This document shows, in pieces, positions 1 through 5,261 of a stretch of DNA of 5,261 nucleotides. The position numbers were made by a program, and so were the translations under genes. This DNA comes from Chloroflexota bacterium (GTDB lineage: Bacteria > Chloroflexota > Limnocylindria > Limnocylindrales > CSP1-4), in contig JAICUV010000241.1 of assembly GCA_025935655.1 (NCBI GenBank), forward strand, positions 1-5,261, read 5' to 3'. Position 1 is the first letter of the stretch; each line of letters opens with the position of its first letter. The notes under the pieces are model-generated. The model was not told the origin of the DNA. It made no database searches and saw only the letters and a program-made list of their open reading frames with translations.

Positions 1-522
1 GACCGCCAGCTCCGGCGTGCGGTGGAAGACGAGCACGCCGTGGTTGGCCAGCAGCACCGCGGGCACGCCCGGCCGCACGGCGGCGCGGATGTTCGCGACC
101 GCCTCGTCGGAGCCCCGCGGCCCGTAGCCCGCGACCGGGACGCCGTCGGGCAGGCCGAACATCGCGAGGGCCTCGATCCAGCAGCCGATGGCGCGGTTGG
201 CGACGGCGAAGGCGGTGGCGTACGGGGCGTGCGTGTGGACGACGCACCCGACGTCCGGGCTGTCCTGGTACATCGCCGTGTGCATGGCGACGACCGCGCC
301 CTGGATCGGCGGCAGGCTCCCCTCGAGCAGCGTCCCGTCCAGCGCCACGCGGACGACCCCGTCGGGCCGCAGCCCCCTGAGTGACGGCGCCGACGTGAAG
401 TACATCTCCGCCTCGCCCGGGACCCGGACGCTGACGTTGCCGTGCCCGTTCGCCGAGATCGCCCCGCCGGCGACCACCCGCGCGGCGGCGTCGATCACCT
501 GGTCGACGAGGGAGCTGTCCAT
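1..522 (-). CDS. Class II aldolase/adducin-family protein (partial, C-terminus beyond left edge)
   Basis: The first 174 residues are visible and the frame is open to base 1. The family covers zinc-dependent sugar-phosphate aldolases and epimerases (FucA, AraD, RhaD types) acting in the cytoplasm. Visible hallmarks are GNVSVRVPG (about residues 28-36), FTSAPS followed by RPDGVV (42-57), HTHAPYATAF (96-105) with the two metal-binding histidines H96 and H98, and NHGVLVF (160-166) with the third, H161. The segment before the first His pair reads LPPIQGAVVAMH (70-81). The acidic residue that lies four positions before this His in FucA and AraD is here V77, so ordinary aldol cleavage is uncertain. 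The start at 522 is chosen because GGAGG lies four bases upstream; an in-frame ATG at 540 would add six residues but has no ribosome binding site. The family is secure; the substrate cannot be told. Confidence 0.9.
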   Translation of the reverse strand, partial: MDSSLVDQVIDAAARVVAGGAISANGHGNVSVRVPGEAEMYFTSAPSLRGLRPDGVVRVALDGTLLEGSLPPIQGAVVAMHTAMYQDSPDVGCVVHTHAPYATAFAVANRAIGCWIEALAMFGLPDGVPVAGYGPRGSDEAVANIRAAVRPGVPAVLLANHGVLVFHRTPELAV

Positions 523-526
523 GGCG

Positions 527-531
527 CCTCC
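527..531 (-). promoter_or_regulatory. Ribosome binding site of the aldolase-family gene
   Basis: GGAGG on the minus strand, four bases before the ATG at 522. The spacing is short. It still favours 522 over the in-frame ATG at 540, which has only GC-rich non-SD sequence upstream. Confidence 0.55.
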
Positions 532-552
532 GGCCGTCATCGGCCCATCGTC

Positions 553-570
553 GCGGGCCGGCCGGCCCGC
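553..570. repeat. Perfect 18-base palindrome upstream of the aldolase-family gene
   Basis: The sequence gcgggccggccggcccgc equals its own reverse complement over all 18 bases. It is centred about 40 bases upstream of the ATG at 522, in the 103-base gap after the cupin stop codon. It could be an operator for a dimeric repressor, a hairpin (7-bp stem with a 4-base loop) in the leader RNA, or part of a terminator for the cupin transcript. No T-tract follows on the minus strand, so a classical intrinsic terminator is not supported. In such GC-rich DNA a chance origin cannot be excluded. Confidence 0.45.
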
Positions 571-625
571 TGACCGCGCCATGGTAGGCCGCGGACGCCG
601 ATCCCTTGTCTCGGCAGGCCGAGGC

Positions 626-1054
626 TCACCCCGGTTCGTGCGGGTCGTGCACGTTCTCGTGCGGGTCGTCCACGTTCACCACGGCCGGCCCCGGGCCAAC
701 GCGCACCAGCACGATCCCGCCGGGACCGCCGGGCGTCGTCCGTTCGCGGTGGATCACGCCCGCCGGCATCAGCGCGAAGTCGCCGCGCCCGACGACGAGT
801 CGCTCTCGTGCGGGCCCGTACTCGAACTCGAGGCCGCCGGCGAGCACGTACATGTAGGTGTCGGTCTCCCCGTGGTGGTGCCATCCGCTCCACTCGCCGG
901 GTTGGGTCTCGACGTACCCGACCCAGCGGTCCTCGCCCGCGAACGCCTGGCGTCGGTGGATGCCGGGCGTCTGCTGCGCGGGAATGACGTCGAGCTGCGA
1001 GGTGGGTCGGACGACCGGCCGAGGCATGTCGTCCGGCTGAGACGAATCGCGCAT
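626..1054 (-). CDS. Small single-domain cupin protein
   Basis: A 142-residue protein with one cupin beta-barrel. Cupin motif 1 spans about residues 53-74: G53, then WHHHGE (58-63), then YMYVLAGG (67-74). Motif 2 is GDFALMPAGVIH (91-102). The likely metal ligands are histidines in the 59-61 cluster, E63 or a nearby acid, and H102. Single-domain cupins of this size include metal-dependent dioxygenases, isomerases and ligand-binding proteins, so the reaction cannot be named. The start at 1054 is set by a perfect AGGAGG six bases upstream; the ATG at 1081 would add nine residues lying over that site. The C-terminus (127-140) is a perfect 7-residue duplication except for one residue, rich in Asp, His and Glu. 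The gene sits 90 bases downstream of the SDR gene and 103 upstream of the aldolase-family gene, on the same strand. No functional link is evident. Confidence 0.9.
   Translation of the reverse strand: MRDSSQPDDMPRPVVRPTSQLDVIPAQQTPGIHRRQAFAGEDRWVGYVETQPGEWSGWHHHGETDTYMYVLAGGLEFEYGPARERLVVGRGDFALMPAGVIHRERTTPGGPGGIVLVRVGPGPAVVNVDDPHENVHDPHEPG
636..677. repeat. Tandem 21-base direct repeat in the cupin 3' end
   Basis: Copies at 636-656 and 657-677 are adjacent and differ at one base in 21 (g at 649, c at 670). The unit is a multiple of three and keeps the frame. On the minus strand it encodes NVDDPHE followed by NVHDPHE, and two residues (PG) and the stop follow. The near identity suggests a recent slippage duplication. 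Confidence 0.9.
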
Positions 1055-1060
1055 GGGACA

Positions 1061-1066
1061 CCTCCT
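1061..1066 (-). promoter_or_regulatory. Strong ribosome binding site of the cupin gene
   Basis: AGGAGG on the minus strand, six bases before the ATG at 1054. It is the best Shine-Dalgarno sequence in the window. It decides the cupin start against the upstream in-frame ATG at 1081 and suggests efficient translation. Confidence 0.8.
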
Positions 1067-1139
1067 GGTGCGGGCTCCCAAGGCTACGGATCGCCGACGC
1101 GGGCTGCCGGGCGCGCACGCGCGGGACCCCTGCCGGCCA

Positions 1140-1152
1140 GGCGGCTACCGCC
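1140..1152 (-). other. Short hairpin enclosing the SDR stop codon
   Basis: GGCGG and CCGCC are perfect five-base arms around a three-base loop, and that loop is the TAG stop codon (1145-1147) of the SDR gene. No U-tract follows, so it is weak as an intrinsic terminator. It may be chance or may help end or stabilise the SDR transcript. Confidence 0.25.
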
Positions 1153-2125
1153 GGGGTGTCGGATCGGGCTCACCAGTCAGCGCGACGACCTCGCGCCAGA
1201 GCGTCTCCCGGTCGCCCGCCGAGAGCCGGGTCGAGGGAATGCGATCGAAGGGGCGCGCCCGACGATCCAGGAGCAGGCGGCCGCTCACCGCCCGTGCCTC
1301 CGGCGCCGCCGCGAGCCAGAGCATCGTGTCGACGCCCTCCGCCGCGGTCCGGAGCTGGCCCCCGACGAGGTTCGCGAAGCCGGGGAGCGAGGCCTCGAGG
1401 CCGGGCGTGTCGGCCCAGCCCGGGTGCATGGCGTTGGCCACGACGCCCGGTCCGCGCAGCCGACGAGCCCACTCCCGGACCAGCGCGACCTGCGCGCGCT
1501 TCGCCCGGGCGTACGCGCGCGCGCCGTTGTACGTGCCGTGCTCGTACGCGAGGTCGTCGAGCGGCAGTGCCTGCGTGTACATGCCGCCCGACGTGACGGC
1601 GACGAGCCGGCCATCCGGCGCCTCGAGCAGGCGGGGCAGGAGGCGCGAGACGAGCACGAACGGCCCGAGGACCATCGTCGCGAAGGTGCGCTCGAAGCCC
1701 TCCGGGGTGACCTCGCGGGTCGGGACCATGGTGCCGGCGTTGTCGACGATCACGTCGATGCGGGGGGTGCGCCCGAGGATCTCGTCGGCTGCGGCGCGGA
1801 CCGACGAGAGCGACGCCATGTCGGCGACGACGGCGACGGCGGACAGGCCCGGCACCTCCGCGAGGAGGTCCGTGCGCGTCCGCTCGAGCCGTCCCGCGTC
1901 GCGCCCGACCAGCACGAGGTCCGCGCCCATCCGCGCGAACGATCCGGCGGCCTCTCGGCCGAGCCCGGACGTCGGCCCGGTGAGGACGACCGTGCGCCCA
2001 GTCATCGGATACGACTCGGCATCGGGCCACCCGTACAGGCGGCGCCGGAGCCCGAAGCCCATGCGGGTGAAGCTGGGGACGACGAGGACCTCCGCGAGGT
2101 CGTCGAGCAGGGTGCGAGCGTTCAT
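1145..2125 (-). CDS. SDR-family NAD(P)-dependent oxidoreductase, DHRS12-like
   Basis: A 326-residue classical-type short-chain dehydrogenase/reductase with a Rossmann fold. The cofactor glycine motif TGPTSGLG is at 49-56. R75 after the second strand (LVGRD) suggests NADP(H). DNAG at 128-131 corresponds to NNAG. The catalytic Ser is S179 (VTSGG) and the YxxxK pair is Y205/K209. HPGWADT (234-240) is the usual post-active-site loop. The position normally holding the tetrad Asn, in the ATNxLG context, reads ATMVLG, so it is M151. About 40 residues precede the fold (PSFTRMGFGLRRRLYGW, 17-33); this extension resembles DHRS12-like SDRs, a comparison made from memory. The start at 2125 has AGAGG six bases upstream. 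An in-frame ATG at 2254 would run into the divergent gene and is rejected. The gene is divergent from the lipid operon, so shared regulation is possible. The substrate is unknown. Confidence 0.92.
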   Translation of the reverse strand: MNARTLLDDLAEVLVVPSFTRMGFGLRRRLYGWPDAESYPMTGRTVVLTGPTSGLGREAAGSFARMGADLVLVGRDAGRLERTRTDLLAEVPGLSAVAVVADMASLSSVRAAADEILGRTPRIDVIVDNAGTMVPTREVTPEGFERTFATMVLGPFVLVSRLLPRLLEAPDGRLVAVTSGGMYTQALPLDDLAYEHGTYNGARAYARAKRAQVALVREWARRLRGPGVVANAMHPGWADTPGLEASLPGFANLVGGQLRTAAEGVDTMLWLAAAPEARAVSGRLLLDRRARPFDRIPSTRLSAGDRETLWREVVALTGEPDPTPRR

Positions 2126-2223
2126 CACCGACCTCTTCGGGCGCCGGACCCGTCCGGATCGCCCTGTCGCGCGAATGAAGGGCGTGAGGGTCCCCGAGCA
2201 GGACCCGTTGGAGACCGAACAGC
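2126..2223. promoter_or_regulatory. Divergent promoter region between the SDR gene and the lipid operon
   Basis: These 98 bases must hold promoters for both directions unless one gene starts further upstream. No convincing -35/-10 pair could be read in either direction. Two inverted repeats are visible: CGCCCT at 2160-2165 with AGGGCG at 2179-2184 (13-base spacer), and GGGTCC at 2188-2193 with GGACCC at 2201-2206 (7-base spacer). A further GGACCC is at 2146-2151. These are candidate operator or leader-hairpin elements. AGAGG at 2132-2136 (minus) serves the SDR start, and GGAG at 2210-2213 (plus) serves the SRPBCC start with a long ten-base spacer. Confidence 0.5.
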
Positions 2224-2676
2224 ATGCCCCGCCTGCACGAGACGATCGAGACACGCCTGCCCGTCGACGCGACCTTCGCCTTCGTCGCCGACTTCGCGAA
2301 CTGCCCCCAGTGGGACCCGAACACCGTCAGCTCCGAGCGCCTGGACCCGGGCCCGCTGGGTGTCGGCGCCCGCTATGCGCTGGGCGTCCGCCAGCGCGGC
2401 AGCGTCGTCCCGATGGAGTACCAGGTCATCGCCTGGGAGCCGGGACGGCGGGTCGTCCTCGCCGGCGAGGGGTCCAACGTCCGTGCGACGGACGAGATCC
2501 GGTTCGAGGCCACGCCCACCGGCACCCGGGTCGACTACACGGCCGACATCAGCCTGACCGGCTGGATGCGGCTCGTCGAGCCGCTCGCGGGCGGCGCGTT
2601 CGCGAAGATCGCGAAGGACGCCGCGGACGGGATGGAGCGGGCCCTCGAGGGTCGCGCCGCGGGTGCGGTCCGATGA
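2224..2676 (+). CDS. SRPBCC-family (START/Bet v1-like fold) protein, polyketide cyclase/dehydrase type
   Basis: A 150-residue protein matching the normal length of single-domain SRPBCC proteins, which form a helix-grip fold with a deep hydrophobic pocket. The N-terminal signature is clear: PVDATFAFVADFANCPQWDP (about residues 13-32). It is followed by a beta-rich region with the YQVIAWEPGRRVVL stretch and a C-terminal helix (about 122-145). Members bind lipids, polyketides or sterols, and some act as cyclases or as Coq10-like carriers; none of these roles can be assigned from sequence. The stop overlaps the next start as ATGA, which ties it to the FAD oxidoreductase. As first gene of a lipid operon it may bind the acyl substrate or product; this is inference. 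The start at 2224 has GGAG ten bases upstream. Confidence 0.88.
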   Translation: MPRLHETIETRLPVDATFAFVADFANCPQWDPNTVSSERLDPGPLGVGARYALGVRQRGSVVPMEYQVIAWEPGRRVVLAGEGSNVRATDEIRFEATPTGTRVDYTADISLTGWMRLVEPLAGGAFAKIAKDAADGMERALEGRAAGAVR

Positions 2677-3983
2677 GGGTCGCGGTCATCGGCTCCGGCG
2701 TCAGCGGGCTGTCCGCCGCCTGGGCGCTCCACGGTGACGGTCACGACGTCTCGGTCTTCGAGCGCGAGGCCGCCCCGGGCGGCCACGTCGCCACGGTGAC
2801 CGTCGATGCGCCGAGCGGCCCCGTCAACGTGGACACGGGGTTCATCGTCTACAACGAGCCGACGTACCCGCGGCTCGTCGCGCTGTTCGAGGAGCTGGGG
2901 GTCGAGACCCAGCCCAGCGACATGTCGTTCGCCTCGGTGTGTCGCGCCTGCGACGTGGAGTTCGGGTCGCGTGGCGCGCGGGGGTTCTTCGCCCAGCGGG
3001 GCCTCGCCGCCCGGCCCGGCTACCTGCGCATGTTCCCGGACATCCTCCGCTTCTACCGTGACGCGCGGGCGATCCTCGACGGCCCGGCGCCGACCGGGAT
3101 GACCCTGGGCGAGTACCTGGACGACCGGCGCTTCGGCGCCTCGTTCCGCGACCACTTCCTGGTCCCGATCACGGCGGCCGTGTGGTCCACGGCGCCGGGG
3201 CGGACGCTCGAGTACCCGGTGGATTCGCTCCTCCGCTTCCTCGACAACCACGGGCTCATCGGGGTGGGCAAGGCGCACCCGTGGCGCACGGTGACCGGCG
3301 GCTCGCGGGCGTACGTGGACAGGCTGCTGGCGACGCTGCCGCAGGGGACGCTCCGCGCGGGCGAGCCGGCGGCGGGCATCACCCGCGACGAGGCCGGCGT
3401 GACGGTGCGCACGGCGATCGGCGGCGAGGAGCGGTTCGATGCGCTGGTGCTCGCGGCGCACGCCGACGACGCCCTCGCGGCGCTCGGGGACGCGGACGCG
3501 GGCGAGCGGGCCGCGCTCGGCGGCTTCGAGTACAACCGCAACGATGTCGTGCTCCACACCGACGAGCGCGTCATGCCCCGGCGGCGCGATGCATGGTCGT
3601 CGTGGAACGTCGACCAGGCGGCCTGTACGCCGAGGGGCGCGGCCGTCACGATGACGTACCACATGAACCGCCTGCAGGCGATCTCCGGCCCGACCGAGTA
3701 CTTCGTGTCGATCAACCCGGGCGAGGCTGTTCGCGACGACCGGGTCATCCTGTCGCGCGCGTTCAGCCACCCGCTGTACACCTTCCGGTCGCTCGAGGCG
3801 CAGGCCGCGATCCGGCGGCTCCAGGGCCACCGCAACACGTGGTACGCCGGCGCCCACCTGGGCTACGGGTTCCACGAGGACGGCTGTCGATCGGGCTTCG
3901 AGGCGGCGGAGCTCGTCTCCGCGGCCGCGTTCCGGTCGTTGCCGCTCAGCGCGGTCGCCGGCGACGAGGAGCGTGCGGCATGA
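2673..3983 (+). CDS. COG2907-type NAD/FAD-binding oxidoreductase (amine-oxidase-like flavoprotein)
   Basis: A 436-residue cytoplasmic flavoprotein, close in size to the mycobacterial homologue Rv0449c. The N-terminal dinucleotide motif GSGVSG (7-12) with E30 at the end of the second strand binds the ADP part of FAD. It is followed by the GG motif (36-37) and VDTGFIVYN (53-61). Family hallmarks further on are PWRTVTGGSRAYV (203-215), the NDVVLHTDERVMP segment (290-302) leading to AWSSWN, TYHMNRLQ (328-335) and the C-terminal FAD-contact motif GYGFHEDG (397-404). The ATG overlaps the preceding TGA as ATGA and lacks its own good ribosome binding site, so coupled translation is likely. Genes of this type sit next to Cfa-type methyltransferases, and an FAD-oxidase-like domain is fused to Cfa in plant cyclopropane synthases. 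A redox step on modified acyl chains is therefore plausible, but the reaction is unproven. Confidence 0.93.
   Translation: MRVAVIGSGVSGLSAAWALHGDGHDVSVFEREAAPGGHVATVTVDAPSGPVNVDTGFIVYNEPTYPRLVALFEELGVETQPSDMSFASVCRACDVEFGSRGARGFFAQRGLAARPGYLRMFPDILRFYRDARAILDGPAPTGMTLGEYLDDRRFGASFRDHFLVPITAAVWSTAPGRTLEYPVDSLLRFLDNHGLIGVGKAHPWRTVTGGSRAYVDRLLATLPQGTLRAGEPAAGITRDEAGVTVRTAIGGEERFDALVLAAHADDALAALGDADAGERAALGGFEYNRNDVVLHTDERVMPRRRDAWSSWNVDQAACTPRGAAVTMTYHMNRLQAISGPTEYFVSINPGEAVRDDRVILSRAFSHPLYTFRSLEAQAAIRRLQGHRNTWYAGAHLGYGFHEDGCRSGFEAAELVSAAAFRSLPLSAVAGDEERAA
3966..3971 (+). promoter_or_regulatory. Ribosome binding site of the DUF1365 gene
   Basis: GAGGAG lies within the end of the FAD oxidoreductase gene, eight bases before the ATG at 3980. 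It supports that start over the long in-frame upstream extension. It also lets the gene be initiated both independently and by coupling. Confidence 0.65.
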
Positions 3984-4789
3984 GGTCCCACCTGCTCGAG
4001 GGCACGGTCCGCCACCGCCGTTCGCGGCCGGTCGAGTACGAGCTGGAGCACGACGTGTTCTACCTCGCCCTCGACCTGGACGAGCTCGACGAGGTCACTG
4101 GGCGCGTCCGCCTCATCGGGCGCAACCGGCGCAACGTCCTGGAGTTCCGGGACAGCGACCACTGGCCGCTGCCGGCGCGGGACATCCGCGAGACCGTGCT
4201 CGCGCACCTCCGTGCGCAGGGCGAGGACCCGACGGGCTGGCGGATCACGCTGGTGACCAACCTGCGGGTGCTGGGCTACGTGTTCAACCCGGCGAGCTTC
4301 TACCTGTGCCGCGACGCGGGCGGGGTGTTGCGCGTGGTGGTGGTGGAGGTGCATAACACGCACCAGGAGCGACACCTGTACACGCTGCGGCCGGAGGCGG
4401 CCGGGGAGCGGTTCAAGGCCTCGATGGACAAGGACTTCTATGTCTCGCCGTTCATCGACATGGAGGGCACGTACACGGTGCACGTCGCGGACGACCCGGG
4501 GAGCCTCCGGATCGCGATCAACGAACGCCAGGGCGATGCGCCCGTCATCGCCACGGGGCTGGTCCTCCGGCGTCGGCGGCTCACGGACCGGATGGTGGTG
4601 CGGATGCTCTTCGCCCACCCGTTCATGACCCAGCGGACGATCGCGCTGATCCACGTCCACGCGTGGCGCCTGTGGCGCCGCGGCGTGCGGTTCCAGCGCC
4701 ACGGGATGGCGCTCGCGGCGCACGCGGCCGCACGAGACCAGGCACCAGGCGGCCCGATCGAGGCGCACGAAGGACGGGTGGCGGCATGA
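3980..4789 (+). CDS. DUF1365 domain-containing protein
   Basis: A 269-residue member of the DUF1365 (COG3496) family, whose biochemical function is not established. Visible family segments are HDVFYLALDLDEL (24-36), LRVLGYVFNPASFYLC (95-110), VEVHNTHQERHLY (122-134), KDFYVSPFIDMEGTY (151-165) and the C-terminal HPFMTQRTIALIHVHAWRLW (213-232). The length is normal for the family and no signal peptide is present. The C-terminal half has an Arg-rich patch (197-200) and an amphipathic-looking helix (about 217-235) that could touch membranes; this is inference. The start overlaps the previous stop as ATGA, and the stop overlaps the Cfa start the same way. Its fixed place between the flavoprotein and the methyltransferase suggests an accessory role in acyl-chain modification. 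Confidence 0.93.
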   Translation: MRSHLLEGTVRHRRSRPVEYELEHDVFYLALDLDELDEVTGRVRLIGRNRRNVLEFRDSDHWPLPARDIRETVLAHLRAQGEDPTGWRITLVTNLRVLGYVFNPASFYLCRDAGGVLRVVVVEVHNTHQERHLYTLRPEAAGERFKASMDKDFYVSPFIDMEGTYTVHVADDPGSLRIAINERQGDAPVIATGLVLRRRRLTDRMVVRMLFAHPFMTQRTIALIHVHAWRLWRRGVRFQRHGMALAAHAAARDQAPGGPIEAHEGRVAA

Positions 4790-5261
4790 GCCAGGGGACG
4801 ATCACCCGATCCGGGGCGCGCCCGGGCAACCGGACGCTCGCGGGCCTGGCGACCCGCCTCGGGCTCGCCGCGGCGTCACGAATCCGCGTAGGGCGGCTCT
4901 CGGTCGTCATGCCGGACGGGCGGCGGCGCGTGTTCGGGGACCCGGCCTCCACCCGGACGGCGGAGATCCACGTCCACGACGAGGCCGCCGCGGTCCGCAT
5001 CCTCCTCCACGGCGAGACGGGCGCGGGCGAGGCGTACATGGACGGCCAGTGGTCGTCGCCCGACCTCGAGGCGCTCATCGAGCTCGCCGCGCTCAACCGC
5101 TCGTCGCTCGCACTGACCTCCGGCTGGTGGCGGCTGCCGCTGGAGGTCCCGCGCCGCCTGGCGCATCGCGCGCGACGCAACACGAAGGCGAAGGCGCGCG
5201 AGAACATCTCGGCGCACTACGACCTGGGCAACGACTTCTATCGCCTGTTCCTGGACGAGAC
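4786..5261 (+). CDS. Cyclopropane-fatty-acyl-phospholipid synthase family SAM-dependent methyltransferase (partial, C-terminus beyond right edge)
   Basis: The first 158 residues are visible. Full-length family members are roughly 380-430 residues. The enzyme family transfers a methylene or methyl group from S-adenosylmethionine to the double bond of unsaturated acyl chains in membrane phospholipids. The N-terminal lipid-binding domain shows GEAYMDGQW (81-89). The hallmark ENISAHYDLGNDFYRLFLDE (139-158) lies just before the SAM-binding Rossmann domain, which is beyond the window. The ATG overlaps the DUF1365 stop as ATGA, with AAGGA at 4770-4774 eleven bases upstream. The catalytic centre is not visible. 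The product could therefore be a cyclopropane, a 10-methyl or methylene, or a furan-precursor acyl chain. The mycobacterial counterpart in the same gene order is ufaA1. Confidence 0.93.
   Translation, partial: MSQGTITRSGARPGNRTLAGLATRLGLAAASRIRVGRLSVVMPDGRRRVFGDPASTRTAEIHVHDEAAAVRILLHGETGAGEAYMDGQWSSPDLEALIELAALNRSSLALTSGWWRLPLEVPRRLAHRARRNTKAKARENISAHYDLGNDFYRLFLDE

Noticed and set aside
1112..1123. Alternating CGCGCACGCGCG near-palindrome between the cupin and SDR genes
   Set aside because: It is short, of simple CG composition and would leave only a 4-bp stem. It is expected by chance at this GC content and has no supporting context.
2126..2254. Upstream start of the SDR gene at 2254
   Set aside because: It would add 43 low-complexity residues, overlap the divergent SRPBCC gene and remove the whole promoter region. 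The ATG at 2125 has a good ribosome binding site.
188..2557. A 789-residue plus-strand open frame covering the three minus-strand genes
   Set aside because: It is antisense to genes with clear family motifs, is low-complexity Arg/Pro/Ala-rich, and has no recognisable domain. This is typical of long spurious frames in GC-rich DNA.
1053..2672. N-terminal extension of the FAD oxidoreductase frame back to 1053
   Set aside because: The extension is antisense to the SDR gene and overlaps the SRPBCC gene. The FAD-binding motif starts right after the ATG at 2673, which overlaps the upstream stop as ATGA.
2535..3875. A 446-residue minus-strand open frame opposite the FAD oxidoreductase gene
   Set aside because: It is a compositional shadow: Arg/Val/Glu/His-rich with no domain, while the plus strand carries unmistakable flavoprotein motifs.
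3182..3979. Upstream extension of the DUF1365 frame
   Set aside because: It overlaps the flavoprotein gene in another frame and is low-complexity. DUF1365 similarity begins at the ATG at 3980, which has GAGGAG eight bases upstream.
3863..4768. Minus-strand open frame opposite DUF1365
   Set aside because: It is antisense, His/Arg/Val-rich and without family motifs, so it is a shadow of the coding strand.
4623..5207. Minus-strand open frame opposite the start of the Cfa gene
   Set aside because: It is antisense to a sequence with the clear Cfa hallmarks GEAYMDG and HYDLGNDFY, and has no recognisable domain.

Overview
The window is a very GC-rich, densely coded piece of bacterial chromosome with strong C/G bias at third codon positions. 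The gene content fits an actinobacterium or a high-GC Chloroflexi-type soil bacterium. That assignment is an inference from composition and gene families; there is no rRNA or other marker gene here. No tRNA, rRNA, CRISPR array, insertion sequence or phage gene was found.

Layout. Positions 1-2125 hold three minus-strand genes, read right to left. They are an SDR-family oxidoreductase (1145-2125), a small cupin protein (626-1054) and a class II aldolase/adducin-family protein that runs off the left edge (1-522). They are separated by gaps of 90 and 103 bases, so they may not form one operon. A 98-base divergent intergenic region (2126-2223) follows. Positions 2224-5261 hold four plus-strand genes: an SRPBCC-fold protein, a COG2907-type NAD/FAD-binding oxidoreductase, a DUF1365 protein and the N-terminal third or so of a cyclopropane-fatty-acyl-phospholipid-synthase-type (Cfa) methyltransferase that runs off the right edge. 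These four are joined by three identical 4-base ATGA stop/start overlaps, which is strong evidence for one translationally coupled operon.

How the genes work together. The FAD oxidoreductase, DUF1365 and Cfa trio is a known conserved neighbourhood, for example Rv0449c-Rv0448c-Rv0447c (ufaA1) in Mycobacterium tuberculosis. In plant cyclopropane synthases an FAD-oxidase-like domain is fused to the Cfa domain. The likely theme is modification of unsaturated acyl chains in membrane phospholipids: methylene or methyl transfer by the Cfa enzyme plus a redox step by the flavoprotein. The roles of DUF1365 and the SRPBCC protein are not established. The divergent SDR resembles the DHRS12-like group and could act on a related lipid substrate or simply share the promoter region.

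The most notable oddities are an SDR whose tetrad Asn position is Met, an aldolase-family protein with no acidic residue at the usual catalytic position, a recent-looking 21-base tandem duplication at the end of the cupin gene, and a perfect 18-base palindrome just upstream of the aldolase gene. Nothing here is clearly a wholly new system. The under-characterised part is the four-gene lipid operon.
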